64,000 nt of DNA, taken from contig JADWOT020000323.1 in assembly GCA_036345935.2 (NCBI GenBank), positions 27,647-91,646 on the forward strand. The letters are read 5' to 3'. A model generated the notes under the pieces. It was given only the letters and a program-made list of their open reading frames with translations. It was not told the DNA's origin and did not search any database. Made by a program: the position numbers and the translations under genes. Of the stretch, positions 26,979 to 35,605 are shown piece by piece (within the stretch, counting starts at the first letter, position 1; every line of letters begins with the position of its first letter). This DNA is from Taenia hydatigena (taxonomy: Eukaryota > Platyhelminthes > Cestoda > Cyclophyllidea > Taeniidae).

Positions 26979-28787
26979 TCACTGACATATGGATCTGTAC
27001 ACGCTCTCCACCTTTTTGCGCATATGCTCATAAGCTTCCTTTGTGGCCTCTTCGTGGAAGTCAATCCAATCAAGTATGTTCTCACACATCGTGCGTACAC
27101 TTTTACGTTGCTCCTCCAATGTCAGTTGCCTTACCTCATCCTTCTCTATTTCCGACTGTATGGTGAATGTGTAGTCTTGTAGCACATTCCTTGTTGCCAT
27201 CTTGCTTCTCTGCTTCTCACTCGCCTGCTTCAACTTCTCAGTTTCATTAATCATCTGCTCGATCTGCTCTTCCGACAGATAACTCGTGTCCTCAATATCG
27301 ACATTAATCTGCTTCCTTGATAACTTGTCCACTGCTGACACACTGAGAACGCCATTTTCATCAATGGAAAAGGTAATTTCTATCCGTGGAAACTCACGCG
27401 GTGAAGGCGGGGTACCTAACAAGCGAAACTTGCCGAGCAATTTGGTGTCATTTTTTACTGCATATCCACCTTCATATACCCACAATAACAAGTCCTGTTG
27501 ATCATCGAAGGATTTAATGTAAACTACTATCTTCGTTGGAATTTTCGTGTTGCGCTCAATCAATGGCGTTGTTGCAACACCATCCATCGCGCAATTCAGT
27601 GATAGTGGTGTCACTTCCATCATTACCAGCGGCTTTTTATCAATCTGGTTTGACGCTAACAACGCTGCACCGTAGGCCGCTGCTTCGTCCGGGTTGATAG
27701 ACTTGTTAAACTTACAGCCAACAAAGAAGTCCTGTAGCATACGCTGCACCTCCAAAATGCGTGTCGATCCACCCACCAATAGTATTTCGTGAATATCGGC
27801 CTTTCTCAACTTCGCATCTCTCAACACCTCGTTTATAATATCCAGCATCCTCTCAAAGAGGTCCGAGCACAATTCCTCAAAAAGGTGCCTTGAGATGGAC
27901 ACAGAGAAATCGATGCCCTCAAACAAAGTGTCGACCTCGATGCTTGTGTGCTCAAGCAAACTCAAGGTTTTTTTTGCATTCTCACACGCACTTCTCAGAC
28001 GGCTGATGGCTTTTGCTTTGGTTGACAAATCTATTCCTCCATGTTCTTGCTTGAATTTCTTCACACAGTAATCCACCAGTCGAGTATCAAAGTCACCACC
28101 ACCCAAGTGCGTGTCACCGCTAACAGCCTCCATCTCAAATTTTCCGTTGCCTATGGACATAATAGCCGCATCGAAGGTACCACCACCCAAATCGAAGATG
28201 AGCACGTTGCGCTCTCTGCGGACACCCTTGCCCAAACCGTAGGCGAGAGCAGCTGCCATTGGCTCACTGATGACACGCATCACATTCAAACCTGCTATTC
28301 TGCCAGCATTAATTGTCGCCTGGCGTTGATTGCTGCTGAAATTCGCTGGCACTGTGATAACTGCATTTGTCACCTTCTCGCCCAAATAAGCCTCTGCTGT
28401 CTTCTTCATCTCCAGCAGCAACATGGACGAAATCTCCTCTGCGGTGAATTGCTTTGTCTTACCACAGCACTTTACTTCAACCTTCGGTTTCCCGTTTGAA
28501 TTGATCACCTTGAACGGCCAGTGCCTCCTATCACCTTTCACGACCTCATCATTGAAGCGACGTCCGATCAGACGCTTCATATCATACACAGTATTGGTGG
28601 GATTCACGGCAGCCTGGGTCTTTGCAGCATCACCGATGAGGTGCTCTTTGTCCGTAAATGCGACGTAGCTCGGCGTTTTGCGATGACCTTGAGCGTTGGG
28701 AATGATGTCGACATTGCCGTTCTGAAAAACGCCAACGCAGGAGAAGGTAGTTCCTAAATCAATACCAATAGCCGGACCTGCGAACAT
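26979..28787 (-). CDS. Divergent intronless HSP70 chaperone lacking the EEVD tail
   Basis: ATP-dependent chaperone of the cytosolic HSP70 type, 602 codons and uninterrupted. The start chosen is the ATG at 28787 because MFAGPAIGIDLGTT then numbers like HSC70 (Asp10, Lys71); an in-frame ATG 18 codons upstream (28841) is unlikely. The nucleotide-binding domain covers about residues 1-385: phosphate loop IDLGTTFSCVGV, second signature IFDLGGGTFDAAIM, GDTHLGGGDFD, third signature ILLVGGSTRILEVQ, and NPDEAAAYGAA. The interdomain linker is altered (PLVMMEV where LLLLDV is usual). The substrate domain (about 390-505) keeps VTPLSL, LLGKF and SAVDKLSRKQ; the helical lid ends at VESVYRSICQ. About 40 usual C-terminal residues, including EEVD which binds TPR co-chaperones, are missing. 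INEPTAA has become ISEPMAA. Fits the tapeworm-specific HSP70 expansion (recalled). Intactness suggests a gene, not a pseudogene. Confidence 0.9.
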   Translation of the reverse strand: MFAGPAIGIDLGTTFSCVGVFQNGNVDIIPNAQGHRKTPSYVAFTDKEHLIGDAAKTQAAVNPTNTVYDMKRLIGRRFNDEVVKGDRRHWPFKVINSNGKPKVEVKCCGKTKQFTAEEISSMLLLEMKKTAEAYLGEKVTNAVITVPANFSSNQRQATINAGRIAGLNVMRVISEPMAAALAYGLGKGVRRERNVLIFDLGGGTFDAAIMSIGNGKFEMEAVSGDTHLGGGDFDTRLVDYCVKKFKQEHGGIDLSTKAKAISRLRSACENAKKTLSLLEHTSIEVDTLFEGIDFSVSISRHLFEELCSDLFERMLDIINEVLRDAKLRKADIHEILLVGGSTRILEVQRMLQDFFVGCKFNKSINPDEAAAYGAALLASNQIDKKPLVMMEVTPLSLNCAMDGVATTPLIERNTKIPTKIVVYIKSFDDQQDLLLWVYEGGYAVKNDTKLLGKFRLLGTPPSPREFPRIEITFSIDENGVLSVSAVDKLSRKQINVDIEDTSYLSEEQIEQMINETEKLKQASEKQRSKMATRNVLQDYTFTIQSEIEKDEVRQLTLEEQRKSVRTMCENILDWIDFHEEATKEAYEHMRKKVESVYRSICQ

Positions 28788-29319
28788 GCTCTCTGAGATC
28801 GACAAAGTCTGCGTGTACGGTCTGATAGTGTTGGCTCTCACAATCTAGCAACTCCTTTTATTATCTATTATTGATAACCCTGAGCAGCGTTACCATGTGC
28901 ATCGAATGCTAGAATGCTTTTAGCCAACCAGAAGCCGCCACTAAGTATTGTTTTGATCGGGTGGAAACTGCACACACGAAAGTAGTGACGCACAATTTTG
29001 GCTCTGATGTGAATACGCCTGTGAGTGAGCAGCTCAGTGCTGATTTTGTGACGGTATAGATGAAGCCTTATCGAAGCGCACACTTATCGACTCATGCCTG
29101 GTAGCGCTCCAATGTCCATGAGGTTCCGCGTGATAAGTTAGAAATGTTAACCCTGAGTGCCATGGCCCTCAGCATGACCCTGACTCTCTAGCGTGAAGCA
29201 GTAGAGTAAGGAAGCAGAACGAATAAGGCTTGTGAAGTGCCCAAAATGTAATTTTATGACATTAGACTCAGATTCAGGAAAAATTTACAAGTTCTTTATG
29301 CTATCGTCGGTCATCTGCT
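28788..29319 (-). other. Upstream flank of the HSP70 gene
   Basis: About 530 bp upstream of the HSP70 start. I see no clear TATA box and no array of alternating GAA/TTC heat-shock units, only one loose GAA..GAA pair near 28898-28912. Heat induction cannot be supported from sequence. Confidence 0.3.
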
Positions 29320-30007
29320 CGACTTCATTTCGACGTGATGCTCCCTCCCTCATAATTAGTCTATCGTTTAATTCACACTACTTTTAAAATGAGTATCTTT
29401 GTTTTGTGATGATGAATTTTTGCTACTCCAAATGGAACGCGCCCTTTTTCTTTAATAGTAAATATCAAAGACATGACTTTAGGTGGTACTCTCCTTAATA
29501 ATGATCTTATTTTGTGAGTAAAATAATTGCAACTTTAGAGTACATGGTCAAATTTCACTGACTCCTTCATGCTCTTCCAGAAGTCTCGGTAGCATTTAGA
29601 TCTCCATAGCGTGTGCGAACAGGTTACCATCGCCGTGCCAAGTAGGCTGTGATCAGCACACTTTCATGGCCGACATGCCATCATGTGATTCTTTTTAACT
29701 CTTTTGTTGTGCCCTACATATTTGTGAAACTAGACCTACAACATTGGCCTCTCCATCAAACTTTGCCTTAAGAACTGGCTATGAGATGAGATCTATGTGC
29801 AAGCTCAACTGCGTCTATGTGGTTTAATTCTATGCATCCACAGCCCATGCAATTGTCACAGCCTGGATCACAATAATCGACTGAGCAAAGGCGATGAGAA
29901 AATGCGACACAGAGGTTTGCGCAAATCTAATAAATTCTCACACAACACTTTGTACTTTATTTTAAAGGAGTCGCTGCCTCACCCTGATCAAATGAAGCCA
30001 CTTATAA
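29320..30007 (+). repeat. R1, first copy of a young ~690-bp direct repeat
   Basis: Nearly identical (well above 90% by eye) to 32675-33370, from TCGACTTCATTTCGACGTGAT to GAAGCCACTTATAA. It forms the left part of an R1-X-R2 arrangement present twice. The ends are not TG...CA, and the second copy begins right after the N. Confidence 0.85.
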
Positions 30008-30106
30008 GTCTGATGAGACGTTGAAGAGATTATAATGCGACTCGCACATTGATTGGCTAAACGAAGGCACTTCATCAGATTTCTTTCGTCGGCAGTTATT
30101 GCATTT

Positions 30107-30364
30107 CTAGGGGTCATTTAAAACCACCCTTTGCAACGCCTTTTTGTCATACAATTTAAATGCGCCATAATAGCTCCAGTCGCAAAGTGGGTGTTGAACC
30201 AACGATGCAGGCTTTGTGAATGCTAGACAGCGTCTTTCTGAATCTGTAACGCTGAAACTACTTTTCAGCGCCTGGTGCAGACAGCGCCAATTTGTTTTGT
30301 CAAAAATATTAAGTAATCTACATTGATGACATCCTTGTCTTTGGTAGAGGCTTACGCGAGCCAA
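30107..30364 (-). pseudogene. Possible inverted gypsy pol fragment
   Basis: An 85-codon minus-strand frame containing ..SLVQHPLCDWSYYGAFK.., loosely like the region before RT in Ty3/gypsy polyproteins (F(S/A)..D..GRT.LVQH.IDTGD). It ends next to, and overlaps, the plus-strand YIDD block, which would imply an inversion. The resemblance is weak. Confidence 0.15.
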
Positions 30365-30599
30365 ACTCCAACCTTAAACTAGTGCTGGACCGTCTGCAAG
30401 ATGCAGGCTTGATCTTAATTGCAAAGATTTGCCTTTTTCTCTGTTGTTCGGTCACCTTCTTCAGGCATAAGTGAGAACTTGGCGAACATTAACCAAGATT
30501 GCTAGTCTCCTACACAAGCTAACTGAGAAGCAGACGAAAACGACTTTCAATTGGGAGAACGAACATGATGAAGCCTTTAGAGAACTAAAGAAAACGCTC
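30319..30599 (+). pseudogene. Ty3/gypsy reverse transcriptase remnant
   Basis: The block starts at the RT catalytic box YIDDILVFG (30319-30345) and continues with a thumb-like LVLDRLQDAGL and SVTFFRHK, to a stop at 30472. The sequence then continues in another frame (30471-30599) with the connection region LLHKLTEK...EAFRELKKTL, which ends at a stop at 30600. Palm and fingers upstream of YIDD are absent. Two frames plus stops make it non-functional. It runs into the RNase H block downstream, all on the plus strand, in the order normal for gypsy pol. Confidence 0.8.
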
Positions 30600-30621
30600 T
30601 GACCCGTTCCATTCCTGGGCC

Positions 30622-31089
30622 TTGCCAAACCTTGAGAACAACGCACCACCCTCTATACTAGACGCGGACGTCAGTAACGTGTTCGTGAGTGGTGTACTTT
30701 CACAAAGAGACAAAGAAGGCAGAGAATACGTCATTGCCTACGCTAGTGCTAAACTCAACAAAACGTGGGACAGAAGAGTACAGCAGAACGTGAACTGTTC
30801 GTCATCCAGACAATGGCTGGTGCGGCACTTCAAGCACTACTCGATAGCGAGACAGTTCATAGTGAAAACAGACCAACAGGCATTGACCTGGTTCGAAGAA
30901 CTGCAACAATATGACTTTACTGTGCAGCACAGAAAAGAGAATTCGCATAGCAATGCGGATGCATCATTCCGCAGACATCTCTCAGCGGAGAAACACACAG
31001 AGTACGGACCCGACACGTCCCTGGTATACGACAGGTTTCTAGAATTCCTCGTCCAAGCCCACTACGGAAGAGATGGAATCGTCCATTAA
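30622..31089 (+). pseudogene. Ty3/gypsy RNase H remnant
   Basis: A 155-codon open frame. It shows LDADVSNV and VLSQRDKEGREYVIAYAS (RNase H first strand and catalytic Asp), RHFKHY..RQFIVKTDQQALTW, and YDFTVQHRKENSHSNADA near the end. About 20 residues are missing both before RHFKHY, where the second catalytic acid usually lies, and after ALTW, so two internal deletions have removed part of the fold. The frame has stayed open but enzyme activity is very unlikely. Confidence 0.85.
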
Positions 31090-31837
31090 GGCAGCCAAGC
31101 AGATATGGCAGCAATGGTCCAAACCCTCCTTGAAAGATGAGGTCTTATGGTACCAAGAAGACGTCACGTCTTCCAAGCGTCTGGTCGTTCCAGGTTCCCT
31201 GATACAAACAGCCCTTCAAGAGTTGCACGAACAATTGGGCCACGTAGGCGAGAAAAAGATGGTGGAGGCCTCGATGAAGCGATACTGGTGGCCATCTCTC
31301 TCTCCAGACGTACATGACTTCTGCCGAATGCATTACTTGCAGCAGTTTCCAGAACCCTCATTTCATAGCAACTGCACCCCTACAGCCTATGCCTACAGGG
31401 TTTCCGGGCGAACGAGTAGGTATAGACATTGTGATTCTTTTGCCACTTACCAAGAGAGAAAACCGTATATTCTAGTTACAGTTGACTGCTTGGCAAAAGT
31501 AGCCGTAGCAGTACTCATGAAGTCGCAAGACGCCGATACAATCGCGTCAAACTTTTTCAGTCGTTGGATCTGTCAACACGGAGTGTCTGGATCAGTCAAT
31601 AGCGATCAAGGTCCTAATTTCGACAGCGGACTCTTCGCTGAACTCTGCAGATGCCCTGGAATCACAAAGGCGCCTGGGCATCCTCAGGACAACGAACAAG
31701 TAGAAAGAACTCAACGGACTCTGATGGGAGTACTAAAAGCTTTTGCCGAGGAGGCACGACCAAAAGATTGGGATTTAAGTCTAGGACGCGCCCTTTCGCC
31801 TATAGGGCGATTTTTATTTTCAAACAAAATGCGATAA
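31073..31837 (+). pseudogene. Ty3/gypsy integrase remnant
   Basis: A 254-codon frame overlapping the RNase H frame by 17 bp. The N-terminal zinc-finger region keeps HEQLGH and KRYWWPSLSPDVHDFC, but the second Cys is gone (FCRMHYLQ). The catalytic core keeps all three acids: VTVDCLAK, NSDQGPNF and HPQDNEQVERTQRTL. Between the zinc finger and the core (about 31395-31465) the conserved gypsy linker is found in a different frame, which indicates two compensating frameshifts. The C-terminal part is lost. Once integrase of an LTR element, now dead. Confidence 0.85.
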
Positions 31838-32144
31838 CACCCTCTTTTATCCATTCTTCTCAAACATCGCCTCTTCTATAAGTCCCACCTCCACTACAGG
31901 TTTAGCTTACACTAATACTCGTTTAAATGCTATAACACAAACAAGGCACTCCTTCACACGAATTTGTACCCTAGGAAATGATATGGCAGGTAGAAGCAAT
32001 CGCATGTTTCTTATGCATTTAAAAGTAGCAATTCACAAATGAGGAACGTGCAGCAGATCGAAACACATGAAGGGCCAACATGATGCTTCCACCAACAGCA
32101 GGTCAACAAACATGCAGAACATAATGTGTGCTAAACACTAGTGT
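31838..32144. other. Short stretch after the pol remnant
   Basis: No gene and no recognisable LTR; the pol remnant simply fades out before a truncated TRIM LTR. Confidence 0.4.
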
Positions 32145-32288
32145 AGCATCCGGATGATCCCTTAAAGTCAAAAGAAGGCAGAATACTAGGATAGATTTTA
32201 TAAATTTAACAGACAGAAGGAAATTAGCTGCTGGCATGGCCCAATGGTTAGCCTACGCGGCTAGAGCAATATAGCCACCTCTGTGACC
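32145..32288 (-). repeat. Truncated TRIM LTR
   Basis: Starts TGTAGCATCC and follows the TRIM LTR through GCCACCTCTGTGACCC. It then stops where R2 begins, lacking the last ~40 bp. Same plus-strand direction as the other TRIM LTRs here. Confidence 0.8.
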
Positions 32289-32290
32289 CC

Positions 32291-32673
32291 TTTCACCTCC
32301 TTCCCACTCGTTCTCTTTTTGCGATCTCGGTCTATCTGCAACCTACCCTGCTACCTTAGCCAATATCCGATTAAATATCCACCTCGACGCGCAACTCCTA
32401 CTGAGCATTGATTCAGTAGAAATAATATTCCACTCCCGTAACATTGCAGTACGTGCGACTGGAAGCAGGTAGACATCGCATGGGATAAGGGATTTACGAC
32501 AACAATCGCCCTCCTTCTCTTCAATATGAACCCTTTTTGGTGACGCACTATAGAAGCATGCACACTACTAGTTACCACTCTTAGGAATGTGTTGTTTGGA
32601 ACACACGCTGTTCGTAAATTGAAGTCTTACATTCTTGTAGCGGGGTTGTGCTGATGGTAGTCTAAGCAGGTAT
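32291..32673 (+). repeat. R2, first copy of a young ~380-bp direct repeat
   Basis: Nearly identical to 33791-34172 (both contain TGCAACCTACCCTGCTACCT and CATCGCATGGGATAA). It ends at GCAGGTAT directly before the N. Confidence 0.85.
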
Positions 32674-32674
32674 N
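32674..32674. other. Single undetermined base at a repeat junction
   Basis: The only N noticed in the window. R2 ends on its left and R1 second copy begins on its right, so it is likely a scaffold join or collapsed gap, not a random miscall. Confidence 0.8.
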
Positions 32675-33370
32675 TCGACTTCATTTCGACGTGATTCTCC
32701 CTCCCTCATAATTAGTCTATCGTTTAATTCACACCACTTTTAAAATGAGTATCTTTGTTTTGTAATGATGAATTTTTGCTACTCCAAATGGAACGCGCCC
32801 TTTTTCTTTAATAGTAAACATCAAAGACATGACTTTAGGTGGTACTCTCCTTAATAATGATCTTATTGTGTGAGTGAAATTATTGCAACTTTAGAGTGCT
32901 TGGTCGAATTTCAATGACTCCATCATGCTCTTCCAGAAATCTCGGTAGCATTTAGATCTCCATAGCGTGTGCGAACAGGTTACCATCGCCGTGCCAAATA
33001 GGCTGCGACCAGCACACTTTCATGGCCGACATGCCCTCATGTGATTCCCTTTAAGTCTTTTGTTGTGCGATGCATATTTGCGAAAATAATCCTACAACAT
33101 GGTCAGGACACCTCTCTATCAAACTTTGCCTTAAGAACTGGCTATGAGATGAGATCTATGTGCAAGCTCAACTGCCCCCATGTAGTTTAATTCTATGCAT
33201 CCACAGCCCATGTGATTGTCACAGCTTGAATCACACTAATCGAATGAGCAAAGATGATGAGAAAGTGTGACACAGAGGCTTGCGCAAATCTAATAAATTC
33301 TCACACAACAGTTTGTACTTTATTTCAAAGGAGTCTCTGCCCCACCCTGATCAAATGAAGCCACTTATAA
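32675..33370 (+). repeat. R1, second copy
   Basis: Match of 29320-30007 with a few substitutions and short indels. No coding content is recognised. Confidence 0.85.
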
Positions 33371-33790
33371 TATTGTTATTGTCGTGGAAGCGTGTAGAAG
33401 GTTTGTGCGCGATGACAATGTCACAATTCGTTAGGTTGGATCAGGTTCGACTCATCAGCCACGAGAGGTCGAAAAGACATTAAGGTAAGAGCCATGGTGT
33501 GTAGCTTGAGTGACTAGTGTAGGCGGTCACACAGCTTGCGGGTCCCTGTAGGTGGGTGGGTAAGTGGGTCGGTATGCAGCGATTTCGTCGTCTGACAGAA
33601 GGATTTTCCTGCTTAGTTGTTGGAAGAGGTGAAATTAGTTAAGCAATGGTAAGGAGAAGGGGCTTTGTATTACTTTTAGGATCTTGCTCACGAATCGTCA
33701 ATAATGGCGTTTTCTACGACGCCTTCCTACGAAGCAACATTATAATCTTGCTGATTATGCGACAGATTGCTTATAGATAGATGCCTCTTG
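33371..33790. other. Spacer between R1 and R2 in the second copy
   Basis: About 420 bp without a gene. It occupies the place held in the first copy by 2.3 kb containing the gypsy remnant and the truncated TRIM LTR, and does not resemble that sequence. Confidence 0.5.
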
Positions 33791-34172
33791 TTTCCTCCTC
33801 CTTCCCCCTCGTTCGCTTTTTGCGGTCTCGGTCTATCTGCAACCTACCCTGCTACCTTAGCCAATATCCGATTAAATATCCACCTCGACGCGCAACTCCT
33901 ACTCAGCATTGATTCAGTAGAAATAATATTTTACCCTCAGCTCTGCAGTACATGCGACTGGAAGCAGGTAGACATCGCATGGGATAAAGGATTCACAACA
34001 ACAATCGCCCTCCTTCTCTTCAATATGAACCCTTTTTGGTGACACACTATCGAAGCATGCACACTACTAGTTACCACTCTTAGGACTGTGATGTTTGGAA
34101 CACACGCTGTTCGTAAATTGAGGTCTTACACTCTTGTAGTGGGGCTGTGCTGATGGTAGTTGGAGCAGGTAT
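33791..34172 (+). repeat. R2, second copy
   Basis: Match of 32291-32673. After GCAGGTAT it continues into sequence not seen after the first copy, because there the N intervenes. Confidence 0.85.
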
Positions 34173-34256
34173 GTCTGCATTTCCATCCTATTCACCTTAA
34201 AAGCAAGGAAGGGAAAGATACCTCACAATAGGAACCAGTGCTTCATCAATGAGGTG

Positions 34257-35083
34257 GGACAGAGGGAAATAAGCTGCTGGCATGGCTCAGAGGCCAGCCT
34301 ACGCTGCTAGGGCAATACGACCACCTCTGCAACCCTGACCGAAACCGGTAGTTTTAACAAACAAAGTACTACATTGTCCCTCTCCTCCTTCGAGCGTCGT
34401 CCCCAACGCGCCCCTTGGTACACCTCCTGCGTCGGCCATCACAACGTAGTCGGTGCTGCAAGGAGCAACCACGAGCTAAACATCCCAGTCGCCGACATTC
34501 GACGCGATTGAGGCGATGCTTAACATAAACGTCAGTGACCCTTCTTGGCAGTGCATTGGACTTCAAGTTTCGTTTGGCTTGGAAGCAAAGCTCAGAATAA
34601 GAGGTTCTGCCGGCGATAAGCATGTGTGTAGGGGGCCGTTAGAACGTCGATCTTCTTAGGCAAGTATATTAGAGGTAATCTTCGAAAGGAAACCCCTTAG
34701 GTGGTCCATGGCTAGTGTCGCTTCGGTTGTCAATAGCTTTCTTGTGAAAACGGAGATGGAGCAGATGCCGGAAGCGGACGTCGTTCGTGGCCCATCCGTA
34801 GCACATGCACTTCTTTCGCACCACTGCACCATGCCACAGGCGACGGAGATCGGGATAGAAACCCTATGGAGTCGGATTCGCTTTCTGCTGCCACCAATGC
34901 AGCACTTTAAGGCTCCCTCGAGGGCAAAAGAAGGCAGGATGCTAAAGTAGAGTATATATGTTCACCGGACAGAGGGAAATAGGCTGCTGGCATAGCCCGG
35001 AGGCCAGCCCACGCAGCTAGGGCGATACGGCCACTCCTGTGACCTTCACCGATACAGGTAGTTCCAACAAACAAAGTACTACA
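34257..35083 (-). mobile_element. TRIM copy with truncated 3' LTR
   Basis: Same family and orientation as the element at 13674-14509. The 5' LTR is 34898-35083 (plus strand TGCAGCACTT to GTACTACA, 186 bp), preceded by the primer-binding-site region. The left LTR is cut and only 34257-34373 remains, followed by the purine-rich tract. The interior shares TTCGAGCGTCGTCCCC-type, GACGCGATTGAGGCGATGCT and GGCCCATCCGTAGCACAT blocks with the first element. No target-site duplication is expected because the left end is lost. Confidence 0.8.
34898..35083 (-). repeat. 5' LTR of the truncated TRIM
   Basis: Full-length 186-bp LTR; the first base pair of the terminus is kept (TG...CA). Confidence 0.8.
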
Positions 35084-35419
35084 ATCCCTGCTTGTCATAG
35101 GTTATATTTATAATTCTGCTTTTTCCTTTCCCGATTTTCATCATAAAGTTCAGTGGACGTCAGGAGGCGTCGCAGATACTGTGCCAGTCACTTGCCTGTG
35201 TATCAGGACTCGGGTGACAGGATTATTTGAGCTCCTGTTAAAATTCATAAAAACCATCAAAATAACTCAAATCAACATCAAATCATATAAATCGACTTAG
35301 TTGCAAAAAAAACTTAATAATCGTTAAGATATACAAACGAAAAGTCAATGCAAACGCTGGGCTGATAGCCACATTGCACATATTACTAATTTATGACACT
35401 TGTAATGTTATTTTAAGGC
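35084..35419. other. Short spacer between TRIM copies
   Basis: AT-rich, with a run of A/T-rich TCAAAT-type repeats near 35225-35290. No gene seen. Confidence 0.5.
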
Positions 35420-35605
35420 TGTGTCGTCCTGAGGCTTCCTTGAAGGAAAACGAAGGCAAAATACTAGGGCAGATTATATGTATTCAACAGGCGAAGGGAA
35501 ATAAGCTGCTGGCATATCCGGAGACCGACCTAAGCAGCTTGAGTAATATGGTTACCTCTGTGACCCTGACCAAAAACCAGCAGTCCAAACGAACGAAGTA
35601 TTACA
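35420..35605 (-). repeat. Solo TRIM LTR
   Basis: A 186-bp LTR, plus strand TGTGTCGTCC to AAGTATTACA, with no internal region on either side. It is flanked by AAGGC (35415-35419) and AAAGC (35606-35610), a near-match that fits a decayed 5-bp target-site duplication. It would arise by LTR-LTR recombination after insertion. Confidence 0.8.

Noticed and set aside
28041..28499. 152-codon plus-strand frame
   Set aside because: Antisense shadow of the HSP70 coding sequence.
29320..33370. R1 copies as the two LTRs of the gypsy element between them
   Set aside because: They do not begin TG or end CA, no target duplication is seen, the duplication continues into R2, and the second copy starts at the N. 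A block duplication or unmerged haplotypes explains all of this better.
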